The notes beneath the pieces were generated by a model. That model saw only the letters and a list, made by a program, of their open reading frames with translations, ran no database searches and was not told the origin of the DNA. From Ohessyouella blattaphilus (GTDB taxonomy: Bacteria > Bacillota > Clostridia > Lachnospirales > Lachnospiraceae), in the NCBI RefSeq assembly GCF_024721265.1, contig NZ_JAMXOC010000014.1:1-64000 (forward strand): 64,000 nt of DNA, written 5' to 3'. Positions 8,577 to 16,997 of this stretch are shown one piece after another. Every line of letters begins with the position of its first letter. Within the stretch, counting starts at the first letter, position 1. The position numbers and the translations under genes are program-made.

Positions 8577-8918
8577 TTAACAGGCCCTTATTTCTTTTAG
8601 GAAAAACTCCCTGCCGCTAAGAACCTCGTGTTCTGTCGCTTGGCACACAGGGCACTTGCCCCCGTGCTCTGTGAGAGCGTACACCTTGCCACACGCCTGA
8701 CAGATTCCATTAGCCGGTAGCTCTTCAATCTCAAGCTTTGTGGACTCTAAGATAGTACCGTCTACCGCTGCCGGATAGCAGGCTTTTAAATAGCGGGGAA
8801 TTACCGACGATAATTCCCCCACCTGCAATACGATGGCTTCCACTTCTTCAAGCTGGTTATCTTCTACCACCCTTAACACTTGCTTCACTATGTGGTACAT
8901 AATTCCAAGCTCATGCAT
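8577..8918 (-). CDS. hypA: Nickel metallochaperone HypA
   Basis: A 113-aa HypA/HybF protein. It begins with the invariant MHE (the His2 amide/imidazole nickel site) and carries the structural zinc site as CQACGKVY and CPVCQAT (two CxxC pairs). HypA delivers Ni(II), with HypB, to large subunits of [NiFe] enzymes and in some bacteria to urease. It is the last gene of an operon with the flavoprotein (17-bp gap), hypB and a membrane protein. No hydrogenase structural gene and no hypC/D/E/F is visible, so the nickel client is unknown. The family assignment is very secure; the role here is inference. Confidence 0.93.
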   Translation of the reverse strand: MHELGIMYHIVKQVLRVVEDNQLEEVEAIVLQVGELSSVIPRYLKACYPAAVDGTILESTKLEIEELPANGICQACGKVYALTEHGGKCPVCQATEHEVLSGREFFLKEIRAC

Positions 8919-8935
8919 CGCTCTTCATCCTTCCG

Positions 8936-11662
8936 CTACTTCTTGCCAATAACTTTCTTCGCCGTAATCTTTAGCTTACGTTTGAGGACCGTAGGCACAA
9001 CCGCCTTCTTCATCTTCAAGAATTCCACGCCGGCTCCATCGTACACCCGCTCTAGCTTAATGGCATCAAACTTACATTTTGTCGCACACATACCACAGCC
9101 GACACACATGTACTCATCTACCACGGTTGCCCCGCAGCCAAGACACCGCTGGGTCTCTTTCATAATCTGTTCTTCATTTAAGGTGCTGCTTAAGTCTCTA
9201 AACGTGGTTTTCGCCTTCTGACCATCCACCTTCTCAACTCGCTGTCTTGGTGTCGTATCGTAGCTATCGATAACCGCTGCTTCTTTATCAAGCTCGGTAA
9301 ACTCTCGCCTGCTCCGGCCAATCCGCAAGTCTTGTCCCTTTTGCACGAAGCGATGAATAGAAATCGCCCCTTGCTTACCAGCAGCAATGGCATCAATGGC
9401 AAACTTCGGTCCGGTAACTGCATCCCCACCAGCAAAAATATCCGGTTGCTGACTCTGATACGTTAGCTCTTCCACCTGAATGGTCTGATTGGGATTAAGG
9501 ACTGCCTGACTTCCCTCTAAAAGGTTACCCCAGTCTACGCTTTGACCAATGGATAACAGCACGTAGTCTGCTTCCACCGTCAAAAGATCCTCTTCGTCGT
9601 ACTGAGGACTAAAGCGGCCCCCTTCGTCAAACACGCGGGTGCACCGCTTAAATTCAACGCCGGTTACTTTTCCATTCTCGGTTAAAATCCGGTTAGGACC
9701 CCAAGAATTATTGATAACAATATCCTCGCTCTCGGCGATTTCAATTTCTTCTGCCTTCGCTGGCATTTGCTCCCGGCTCTCAAGGCTATACATGCTAACA
9801 ACCTGGGCACCTGCACGGGTGGCCCCTCTAGCCACATCAATGGCCACGTTACCGCCACCGACCACTACCACCTTCCCAGAGAGAATCGCTTCTTCCCTTT
9901 GATTGACTTTAGAAAGAAAATCGATTCCTGAAAGCACACCTTCGGCGTCTTCACCGGCAATTCCTACCTTGCGACCTTTTCCCGCACCAATAGCCACGTA
10001 AAATGCCTGATAGCCCTGGTCTCTTAGCTGGTCTAAGGTCAGGTCTTTACCAATCTCTACACCGGTCTTAAAGGTGACGCCTAATTCTCTAAGGACATCG
10101 ATTTCGGCTTCCACAATCGTTTTTTCCAGGACAAAAGAAGGAATACCAAGGGTTAACATTCCGCCAACTACCTTTTCCTTTTCAAAGACCGTCACGTCAT
10201 AGCCGTCTACTGCCAGGAAATATGCACAGGATAAGCCTGCTGGTCCCGAACCCACCACGGCGATTTTCTTATCGCTATAATCGTGGCGTTTGCGCGGGAT
10301 AAAACGGGTCTCTTTATTTAGATCCTGACTGGCGATAAAGCGCTTAATATCATCAATGGCGATGGGCTCGTCTAGGTCTCCTCTTGTACAAGCATCCTCA
10401 CAGCGCCGATTACAGACGTAGCCGCAAATCGCTGGGAACGGATTCTCCATCTTGATTAGCTCTAGGGCTTCTGTGTATTTACCCTGAGCTGCTAATTTAA
10501 TATACCCCTGAACAGCGATATGGGCCGGACAGTTCGTCTTACAAGGAGCTGTTCCTGTATCTACTACTTCTTGGCGATTTGTGCGGTAGTCAGGATTCCA
10601 GTCTTCCTTCGTCCACTCGTGATCTCTAGGTGTATACGTAGTCGTAATATTCTCGGTGACCGGCTTATTCGAGCATAGCTTCTGGCCTAGTTGGAGAGCG
10701 TTCATCGGACAGTTCTCCACACACTGACCGCAGGCCACACACTTTTCTTTATCAATGGTGGATACGTAATTCGAGCGCACCATATCCACATTTTTATACA
10801 TAGTGCCTGAGCGCAGAGAAAGGCAAGAACACCCGCAACAGTTGCAGATAGCGTGAGTTTTTCCCGAGCCGTCAATATTGGGAATTTGGTGCATTAAGCC
10901 GTTATCCTCAGCCCGCTTGATAATTTCAAACGCCTCTTCTCTCGTGATTTCCCGAGCTCTTCCTGTGCGAATGTAATATTCAGCGGCGTGTCCCATCTGG
11001 ATACACATATCCTCTTTCAGATGACCACAGCCCTCGCCCATTGCTTCCCGGTCCGTTCGGCACGAACAAGGTGAGCAAGAGAAGATGGTATTGTCATTTA
11101 AGTACTTGGACACCTGCTCGTAGCTTACGTTGCGACTGCCGCCTTCGATGGACTCTTCAATGGGGATAACCCGCATTAGGCCGATTCCCGGCGGAAACAT
11201 CCCGGCACTCATAGGGCCCCGAACCCGTCCATAAGCCTCCATCGCATAAGCGACCACCGGGTACTTCTCCACGTTGTCTAGGTTATTGACGATCATCTCC
11301 ATGACTCCCGGTATCCAGCTTTCAGCATGCCAGAAGGTATCCACCCCATCAATCACATTGACAAAAGTCGTCCCGTAGACCGCCAGCTTCATCATCTGCT
11401 CATGACAGTATTCTTCGGATTTCCCCATGATCTCTGCCATTTCTTTTGCTGTACGCTTGGTAAAAAATCCCATCGCCAGCCCCACTTCCGCCATATCGTC
11501 ATCCACCCCTGCTTCTAGGATAACGTATTCTGGGTCATCCCACAGATAGCTGTTTTTCTTCGAGTCACGGCGACCGATTAAGTTCGCAAGGGCCATTACC
11601 TTTTCATTATGCTTCGGTACGTACCCTTCTGGAAAATACATTTTCGTAATTTCACGTTCCAC
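8936..11662 (-). CDS. Multi-FeS FAD/NAD(P) oxidoreductase, GltD-like core
   Basis: A 908-aa cytoplasmic iron-sulfur flavoprotein. Residues 1-290 form a Cys-rich module ending in CSPCSCR (196-201), further Cys at 212/220 and CNCCGCSC (273-280). Next is a ferredoxin motif CVACGQCVENC (308-318), then the GltD/DPD-type FeS domain (C374, C378, CGYVCNRRCEDAC 413-425). The FAD site is GSGPAG (471-476), the NAD(P) site GGGNVA (602-607), with GGDAV at 745-749. A C-terminal ferredoxin-like tail has CLGCG (840-844) and CVGCGMCATKC (853-863). The core resembles the NADPH:acceptor half of glutamate synthase and NfnB, but no GltB partner is present. The start is a GTG overlapping the hypB stop by 1 nt, with AAAGGAGGG upstream. 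Partner and substrate are unknown. Confidence 0.85.
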   Translation of the reverse strand: MEREITKMYFPEGYVPKHNEKVMALANLIGRRDSKKNSYLWDDPEYVILEAGVDDDMAEVGLAMGFFTKRTAKEMAEIMGKSEEYCHEQMMKLAVYGTTFVNVIDGVDTFWHAESWIPGVMEMIVNNLDNVEKYPVVAYAMEAYGRVRGPMSAGMFPPGIGLMRVIPIEESIEGGSRNVSYEQVSKYLNDNTIFSCSPCSCRTDREAMGEGCGHLKEDMCIQMGHAAEYYIRTGRAREITREEAFEIIKRAEDNGLMHQIPNIDGSGKTHAICNCCGCSCLSLRSGTMYKNVDMVRSNYVSTIDKEKCVACGQCVENCPMNALQLGQKLCSNKPVTENITTTYTPRDHEWTKEDWNPDYRTNRQEVVDTGTAPCKTNCPAHIAVQGYIKLAAQGKYTEALELIKMENPFPAICGYVCNRRCEDACTRGDLDEPIAIDDIKRFIASQDLNKETRFIPRKRHDYSDKKIAVVGSGPAGLSCAYFLAVDGYDVTVFEKEKVVGGMLTLGIPSFVLEKTIVEAEIDVLRELGVTFKTGVEIGKDLTLDQLRDQGYQAFYVAIGAGKGRKVGIAGEDAEGVLSGIDFLSKVNQREEAILSGKVVVVGGGNVAIDVARGATRAGAQVVSMYSLESREQMPAKAEEIEIAESEDIVINNSWGPNRILTENGKVTGVEFKRCTRVFDEGGRFSPQYDEEDLLTVEADYVLLSIGQSVDWGNLLEGSQAVLNPNQTIQVEELTYQSQQPDIFAGGDAVTGPKFAIDAIAAGKQGAISIHRFVQKGQDLRIGRSRREFTELDKEAAVIDSYDTTPRQRVEKVDGQKAKTTFRDLSSTLNEEQIMKETQRCLGCGATVVDEYMCVGCGMCATKCKFDAIKLERVYDGAGVEFLKMKKAVVPTVLKRKLKITAKKVIGKK

Positions 11663-12330
11663 TAGCTATTCCCTCCTTTCACCTGTTCTAGTAACCAATT
11701 CTCCCAGGCTTCCATCCCCTCTCCCGTCTTTGCGGAGACTGGGAAGATGGCAATCTCTGGATTAAGTGCTTTCACTCGTTTTATACACAGCTCTAGGTCA
11801 AAATCAAAGACCTCTAGCGTATCGATTTTATTAATTAAAAGAGCATCTGATATCTGAAACATCAACGGGTACTTTAAAGGCTTATCATCCCCTTCTGGTA
11901 CACTTAGGATCATGGCATTCTTCGTGGCCCCAGTATCAAACTCTGCCGGACAGACCAGATTTCCCACGTTTTCTAAGATTACTAACTCAGCCTCAGCGGC
12001 CGCTAACCCGGTAAGACCTTGTCTGGTCATATCGGCATCTAGGTGACACATCCCACCAGTATGGAGCTGAATCACTTTGACCCCGGTATCGGCAATGGTT
12101 TTGGCATCCACATCGGAATCGATGTCCGCCTCCATTACGGCAATGCTCATTTGATCCTTTAGGGCCTCAATCGTCTGCACCAAGGTGGTGGTCTTCCCTG
12201 CCCCAGGAGAGCTCATTAGATTCAGCAAAAATCGGTTCTCTTCTTTAAGCTTTGCCCGTAAGCGTCTAGCGTCTTCGTCGTTATCGGCAAACACGCTCTC
12301 TTTAATTTCTAACACCTTAAATTCTTTCAT
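11662..12330 (-). CDS. hypB: Hydrogenase nickel incorporation GTPase HypB
   Basis: A 222-aa SIMIBI-class GTPase. P-loop MSSPGAGKTT (39-48), the metal-binding TGGMCHLDADM motif (Cys and His that hold Ni/Zn at the dimer interface) and the G4 motif NKID are present. It lacks the N-terminal CxxCGC nickel motif and His-rich stretch of some proteobacterial HypBs, which is normal in Firmicutes. HypB with HypA inserts nickel into a client enzyme using GTP. It lies 14 nt downstream of the membrane protein gene and is translationally coupled to the flavoprotein (TAGTG overlap), so all are one operon. The assignment is secure, but there is no recognisable [NiFe] client in the window. Confidence 0.93.
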   Translation of the reverse strand: MKEFKVLEIKESVFADNDEDARRLRAKLKEENRFLLNLMSSPGAGKTTTLVQTIEALKDQMSIAVMEADIDSDVDAKTIADTGVKVIQLHTGGMCHLDADMTRQGLTGLAAAEAELVILENVGNLVCPAEFDTGATKNAMILSVPEGDDKPLKYPLMFQISDALLINKIDTLEVFDFDLELCIKRVKALNPEIAIFPVSAKTGEGMEAWENWLLEQVKGGNS

Positions 12331-12344
12331 CTTCTCACCACTTT

Positions 12345-13331
12345 CTATTCTGCTAACGCTTTTACTTCTTGGTAAGCCTTCAGATCCGTATATAATTCAC
12401 CCTTATATGGATTGCGTCCCGTCTTTCTCCATTTGTAAATCATGTATACTAGCACCGCGATATTGACTGCTAGGGCTAGGAAACTGACGATAAAATAAAT
12501 GGTCGGATTGTAGGTGGAGTCTACTCGCCAAGTGCCGTAATCCTGGAACCTAGGGAAGGTCTGGGCAAACATACACCACAGCGCTAATGTCTGGGCCCGG
12601 TGCTGGAGCCAAGCTCCTTTTCCTAAGGTAAAGCTACACACCGTGGGCGCTAGCAGGAGCGCGATTCCACAGTACCAAGAATGGTGAGGCAAGCAGTTAT
12701 ACGTATAAGCAAAGTTCCATAAGTCATAAGCGATAATGTAAAACCAGAGCATATCCGGCCACAGCATATCCCGGCTATTATCCTTTGCCGTCGACTTGCG
12801 AATCTTAATGCCAAACCAACCCGTTATGATAACGATATTGATAATCCCGGCAATGGCGTTCATATAGTTCCAGGAGCCGCCCATTAACATAACCGGGGCA
12901 TCTGCCGTCAAATCCTGTGCCATCACGGCGTATTTCTGACCCACTTCAAAATCCCGGATAACCGCCTCGGCGATATTAATCGCCAGAATCAAAGGGGGAA
13001 AACAAAGAGCAATCTTATTATTTGCTAAGGCCCAATCGGCACCGGTCTTCTTATTGGTTCCTCGTAGGTGGCGAATGCACCAAAAACCGATACAGCCCGC
13101 CGTCGACGAATAGACCTTAGCCAGATGAAACCAGTCGGTATAGGTAGATTCGCTTAAAACCGTAAACCAAAGAACCGATAAGACAATTGGTAGGACCACA
13201 AAACACAAAAAGCCCAACCACTTAAAACGACGACTAATCTCATTTAAAAGAAATAGTGATAAAAATACTGCGAGCCACACCAAAAGTACACTGCCTACAC
13301 TCGCTCCCTCCTCATAGTTAAACGTAAACAT
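12345..13331 (-). CDS. Polytopic membrane protein, DUF5692-like
   Basis: A 328-aa integral membrane protein with about nine hydrophobic segments, for example residues 12-28, 37-58, 115-130, 160-180, 198-215, 222-240 and 280-300. It is rich in Trp and His (HRAQTLALWCMFAQTFPRF, HHSWYC). I recall similar proteins under the label DUF5692, but this is memory rather than a search. First gene of the operon with hypB, the flavoprotein and hypA, and controlled by a promoter with a TGGTCATACCA site. It could be a transporter or a membrane anchor/electron-transfer partner for the flavoprotein; neither is shown by motif. Confidence 0.7.
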   Translation of the reverse strand: MFTFNYEEGASVGSVLLVWLAVFLSLFLLNEISRRFKWLGFLCFVVLPIVLSVLWFTVLSESTYTDWFHLAKVYSSTAGCIGFWCIRHLRGTNKKTGADWALANNKIALCFPPLILAINIAEAVIRDFEVGQKYAVMAQDLTADAPVMLMGGSWNYMNAIAGIINIVIITGWFGIKIRKSTAKDNSRDMLWPDMLWFYIIAYDLWNFAYTYNCLPHHSWYCGIALLLAPTVCSFTLGKGAWLQHRAQTLALWCMFAQTFPRFQDYGTWRVDSTYNPTIYFIVSFLALAVNIAVLVYMIYKWRKTGRNPYKGELYTDLKAYQEVKALAE

Positions 13332-13370
13332 ACTCGACTCCTTTCTTCTTAAAAAGCCCTTTATTTATTT

Positions 13371-13429
13371 TGGTCATACCAGTAGTGCAATTATACTTTG
13401 AGTTTAGGTAATCTCCTTATGATTGTCAA
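13371..13429 (-). promoter_or_regulatory. Promoter and GntR operator of membrane protein-hypB operon
   Basis: On the minus strand, TTGACA (13429-13424) and TAAACT (13406-13401) are 17 bp apart; an alternative -10 TATAAT sits at 13395-13390. The operator TGGTCATACCA (13371-13381) lies just downstream of either start site. It has the TGGTnnnACCA form typical of FadR/PdhR-type GntR proteins. Confidence 0.65.
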
Positions 13430-13477
13430 GCTTTTGTCAGCTTTATTACACATTTTCACCATTTTCACCTAATTCCT

Positions 13478-13535
13478 TTGCCTTTTTATAGTAACTATGA
13501 TATAAATAAGGTGAATCTGGTATCTGGTCATACCA
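13478..13535 (+). promoter_or_regulatory. Promoter and operator of gntR-fmdE-ABC operon
   Basis: TTGCCT (13478-13483) and TATAAA (13501-13506, with an upstream TG) are spaced 17 bp. The operator TGGTCATACCA (13525-13535) is identical to the one at 13371 and lies in the expected early transcribed region, 46 nt before the gntR start. Confidence 0.65.
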
Positions 13536-13580
13536 CTTTAAGACAACGATTTTGACAAACCAAAGACAAAGGAAAAAGAA

Positions 13581-14291
13581 ATGAATTTTGCGAAACTAAG
13601 TGCACCTACTTTAAAGGAACTTTTTGTAAAGGAATTAGAAGCCATGATTCTCTCTGGCAAGCTAAAGATTGGGGAGAAATTGCCACCTGAGCGCACCCTG
13701 GCCGAGCGGATGCAGGTCAGCCGTGCGGTGGTTAACGGCGGGATTGCTGAGCTAGCGAGAAAAGGCTTTCTGCAAGTAAAGCCCCGCTCCGGGGTCTACG
13801 TGGTGGATTACCGCCGCTACGGCACCGCTGAGACCTTATTATCCATTATGAATTATAACGGTGGCCATTTGCGAAACGATGAGATTCGCTCCATCTTAGA
13901 GATTAAAATGATTGTGGACACCCTAGCTGCTGAACTAGCGGTGGATAAGTGTACCGATGAAGACATCGAAGCCCTAGAAGAGCGCTTAGCCGAAATGGGC
14001 AAGCACGATAAGAACGACGAAGCCACAGCTGATGCCACCTTCGATTTTTATCACGAGCTTTGTATGATTAGCGACAACACCTTGCTGCCTCTCATCTACC
14101 GCTCCTTTCGAATTCCGATTACCCATCTCTGGATTCGCTTTGCCGAAAAATATGGAAACGAAACTCTCTGTCGCAATGCCGGTACGATTCTTGAGGCTTT
14201 AAAAGCAAGGGATAGGAAGACCGCTCGGGAGGCTATCGAGAAGTCCTTAACGGCGGCTATTTCTGGCGCCAATGAAATCTATGAAAACTAA
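13581..14291 (+). CDS. GntR/FadR (FCD) family regulator
   Basis: A 236-aa regulator. The GntR winged helix covers residues 10-75 (LKIGEKLPPERTLAERMQVSRAVV... GFLQVKPRSGVYVVDYR), followed by an all-helical FCD effector domain (about 95-225) with the His/Asp-type metal pocket region (FDFYHELCMISDN). FCD domains bind carboxylates such as lactate, pyruvate, gluconate or acyl-CoA, often with a metal. It is divergent from the membrane protein/hypB operon and upstream of fmdE and the ABC genes. Identical FadR-type operators before both transcripts make it the probable common regulator. Confidence 0.88.
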   Translation: MNFAKLSAPTLKELFVKELEAMILSGKLKIGEKLPPERTLAERMQVSRAVVNGGIAELARKGFLQVKPRSGVYVVDYRRYGTAETLLSIMNYNGGHLRNDEIRSILEIKMIVDTLAAELAVDKCTDEDIEALEERLAEMGKHDKNDEATADATFDFYHELCMISDNTLLPLIYRSFRIPITHLWIRFAEKYGNETLCRNAGTILEALKARDRKTAREAIEKSLTAAISGANEIYEN

Positions 14292-14333
14292 ATAGTTTAC
14301 ACAAAAATCATTCAATATATAAGCGAGGATACT

Positions 14334-14864
14334 ATGGAACGAACTAACTGGAAAACCGCGGTCGCTTTCCATGGCCATGAATGCCCAGGACTAGCCATCG
14401 GCGTTCGCGCCTGTGAAGCGGCTATGAGCCAGATGAATCTCGATAGAGCCGCTGATGAAGAGCTGCTTTGTATCTCTGAGACCGATGCTTGTAGCATTGA
14501 CGCCGTCCAGGCTTTGACCGGTTGCACCCTAGGAAAAGGCAATCTCATTCTTAAGAACCGGGGCAAGCAAGCGTTTACTTTTCTAAATCGGAGCCGCAAG
14601 GAAGCCATGCGCTTTTACCTAAAGCAGGACTCAGGAAGGCGCTCCCGAGAAGAATTCTTAGACTATCTACTAACGGCACCTCTAGAAGAGCTTTTCCTCT
14701 GTCAAAGAGTGCCCTTTAGGGAGATACCGAAGGCTAGACGCTTTCCTTCTGACACCTGTGAATGCTGTAAGGAAACCACCGGCGAATATTGGCTACGTCT
14801 AGAAAATGGCAAGAAGGTCTGTCTAGACTGCTTTACTAACTACGAAAGAGAAGAAGATGAATGA
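14334..14864 (+). CDS. FmdE family protein with C-terminal zinc ribbon
   Basis: A 176-aa protein. The FmdE domain has the HGHECPGLAIGVRAC signature (residues 13-27) and the DACSIDAVQALTGCTLGKGNL segment, then a C-terminal treble-clef/zinc-ribbon (CECCKE..GKKVCLDCF). FmdE was named for a subunit of molybdenum formylmethanofuran dehydrogenase, but in Firmicutes these proteins occur without the enzyme and often beside metal or molybdopterin genes. The conserved Cys/His suggest metal binding or sensing. Its stop overlaps the substrate-binding protein start by 4 nt, so it is translationally coupled to the ABC importer. Specific function unknown; metal trafficking is a reasonable inference. Confidence 0.8.
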   Translation: MERTNWKTAVAFHGHECPGLAIGVRACEAAMSQMNLDRAADEELLCISETDACSIDAVQALTGCTLGKGNLILKNRGKQAFTFLNRSRKEAMRFYLKQDSGRRSREEFLDYLLTAPLEELFLCQRVPFREIPKARRFPSDTCECCKETTGEYWLRLENGKKVCLDCFTNYEREEDE

Positions 14865-15940
14865 AGAAAATACTAGCACTTATCCTGGCCCTAACCCTCC
14901 TTATCACCGGCTGTGCTCCTGTAAGTAGTGGCAAAGCCAAAGAAAAGGAGACACGAACCATTACCGATAGCAGCAAACGGAAGGTAGAAATCCCCGAAAA
15001 CGTCCAGACAATCGTCTGCTTAGGAGTGGGCGTCCTGCGCTTTACTACCTATATGGATAGTCTAGAGCTTGTGGTGGGCACAGAACAAAACGAACTGGAA
15101 AAGACCCTTTCCAAACCATACAACTATATAAATAACGAGTACCTTAACACCCTTCCCGTCATCGGCGACAACAGCGAAGCCTACGAGGAAGAGATTATAA
15201 CGGCAGCTCCCGATGTGATTATCACCTCGAACACGGGTGACTTTGCCGACACCCTTCAGGAAAAGCTGGCGATTCCCGTAGTGACGATTCCTTTAGTGGA
15301 TAATATGTTTGATAGCACCTGTCTGGAAACTATCAGCCTGCTAGGTGATGTTTTTCAAAAAAAAGAGCGCGCTCATGAGCTCACCACCTATATTCAGGAC
15401 CTAAAGGCTGACTTAACACTACGCACTGCCACCTTAATGGATGAAGATAAGCCCACGGCTTATGTAGGCGGTGTGTCCTTTAAAGGCCTTCACGGTTTTG
15501 AAGGTACGGAAGCTGGATATTCGCCGCTAACAGCTATCGGCGCCCGTAACATCGCCGATGATACGGGGCAAAGCGGTCCCTTTAATATGGACCTGGAAGA
15601 AATTCTAAAAAGAGATCCGGAGATTATCTTTGTCGATCACAACGGCTTGGCGCTAATGACAGAGGATTATGAAAAGAATCCTGATTATTACCAGTCCTTA
15701 TCCGCCTTTAAGAATGGCCAAGTATACTCTCAGATTTCTTTCCGCTTTAGTGCGGTTAACATCGAGCTCGCCCTAGCTGACGCCTATTACGCTGGCACGG
15801 TGATGTTCCCCCAGCTCTTTACTGATATCGATCCTGCAGTAAAAGCCGATGAGATCTTTGAAACCTTTTTAGGCACCCCGCTTTATGACGAATTTGTCGC
15901 CAACGACGTAGCCTTTGGCCCTATCACTTGGGAGAAATAA
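14861..15940 (+). CDS. ABC importer binding lipoprotein (siderophore/cobalamin type)
   Basis: A 359-aa lipoprotein (lipobox LITGC, Cys18) of the PF01497 BtuF/FhuD-like class. The VEIPENVQTIVCLGVG start of the first lobe and EEIITAAPDVIITSN are typical. It captures metal-chelates, haem, cobalamin or a nickel/iron complex outside the membrane and hands them to the permease that follows. In an operon with hypA/hypB-linked regulation, a nickel or iron complex is the most attractive cargo, but ligand specificity cannot be read from sequence. Confidence 0.85.
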   Translation: MKKILALILALTLLITGCAPVSSGKAKEKETRTITDSSKRKVEIPENVQTIVCLGVGVLRFTTYMDSLELVVGTEQNELEKTLSKPYNYINNEYLNTLPVIGDNSEAYEEEIITAAPDVIITSNTGDFADTLQEKLAIPVVTIPLVDNMFDSTCLETISLLGDVFQKKERAHELTTYIQDLKADLTLRTATLMDEDKPTAYVGGVSFKGLHGFEGTEAGYSPLTAIGARNIADDTGQSGPFNMDLEEILKRDPEIIFVDHNGLALMTEDYEKNPDYYQSLSAFKNGQVYSQISFRFSAVNIELALADAYYAGTVMFPQLFTDIDPAVKADEIFETFLGTPLYDEFVANDVAFGPITWEK

Positions 15941-15941
15941 T

Positions 15942-16997
15942 ATGACCTATGAGAAACAGAAAGTTAGAAATTCACTGGCTTTGCTTTTGATGATTGTCTG
16001 TCTGGGCCTGATGGCGCTGATCGCTCTGCGAGCAGGCTCCTATGACATCACCATAAGCGAGCTTCTTTCGGCTTTCTTTGGCAAGGCCTCTAGCGATAGC
16101 GCCACCCTCGTCATCCGCAATATGCGCCTGCCGAGAGTCCTAACGGCTATCGTCGGTGGCATGGGGCTTGGCGTTAGTGGCTGTGTCCTGCAAGCAGTGC
16201 TACGCAATCCCTTAGCTTCTGCTTCTACCATCGGCATCTCTCAAGGGGCTTCTTTTGGCGCCTGCTTTGCCATTATTATCTTAGGGGCTAGCACCAGTAA
16301 GACGGCCGTTCTTAATACGTTTTTAAGCGGTCGCGCCTTAGTAACGGGATGCGCCTTTTTATTTAGCTTAGCGGTGGCAATCGCCGTTCTTTTACTGTCT
16401 AGATTTCGCAGCATCGGTCCTCAAAGCATGATTCTAACGGGTATTGCCTTTAGCTTAATGTTTCAAGGAGGCACCACTTTGCTTCAATTCTTTGCTAGCG
16501 AGACCGAGCTTTCTACCTTTGTCTTTTGGACCTTTGGCGACCTTAGCCTAACGGACTATAAAGACATCTCGGTTATGTTTATCATCGTTGCCTTATCGCT
16601 CCTCTTTTTCTGGCTAAACCGCTGGAATTATAACGCCTTAGAGACAGGGGAAAATAACGCCATAAGCGTGGGTGTCAGCGTAGCCTCTCTGCAGGTCGTC
16701 AGTATGCTAATCTGTTCTCTAGTAACCGCCGTTATTATTGCTAACCTAGGCACAATCAGCTTTATCGGGCTAGCCGCTCCCCATATTGCTAGAGGACTGA
16801 CAGGAAGCAACCATAGCTTTACCTTACCAGGCTCTGCTCTGGCAGGCGCTCTGCTCTTACTACTTGGCGACTTAATTTCACGAACGATTATCTCCCCTGT
16901 GGTTCTACCAATTGGTGCGATTACCGCCTTCCTTGGCGGTCCTCTCTTCGTCTATCTGATTCTAAAAGGAGGCAAACAGCGTGCTACAAGTAGATAA
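15942..16997 (+). CDS. FecCD family ABC permease
   Basis: About 351 aa and about nine or ten membrane segments; FecCD/BtuC permease of a type II importer. Recognisable are RLPRVLTAIVGGMGLGVSGCVLQAVLRNPLA and GTISFIGLAAPHIAR, both hallmarks of the family. I place the start at the ATG 15942, which has GGGAGAAATA in front, rather than at 15915 inside the upstream gene. It is 1 nt after the binding protein stop and overlaps the ATPase gene by 17 nt. Moves the metal-chelate captured by the upstream lipoprotein. Confidence 0.9.
   Translation: MTYEKQKVRNSLALLLMIVCLGLMALIALRAGSYDITISELLSAFFGKASSDSATLVIRNMRLPRVLTAIVGGMGLGVSGCVLQAVLRNPLASASTIGISQGASFGACFAIIILGASTSKTAVLNTFLSGRALVTGCAFLFSLAVAIAVLLLSRFRSIGPQSMILTGIAFSLMFQGGTTLLQFFASETELSTFVFWTFGDLSLTDYKDISVMFIIVALSLLFFWLNRWNYNALETGENNAISVGVSVASLQVVSMLICSLVTAVIIANLGTISFIGLAAPHIARGLTGSNHSFTLPGSALAGALLLLLGDLISRTIISPVVLPIGAITAFLGGPLFVYLILKGGKQRATSR

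Noticed and set aside
8577-13331. A conventional [NiFe] hydrogenase maturation operon
   Set aside because: No hydrogenase subunit and no hypC, hypD, hypE or hypF is present; only hypA and hypB.
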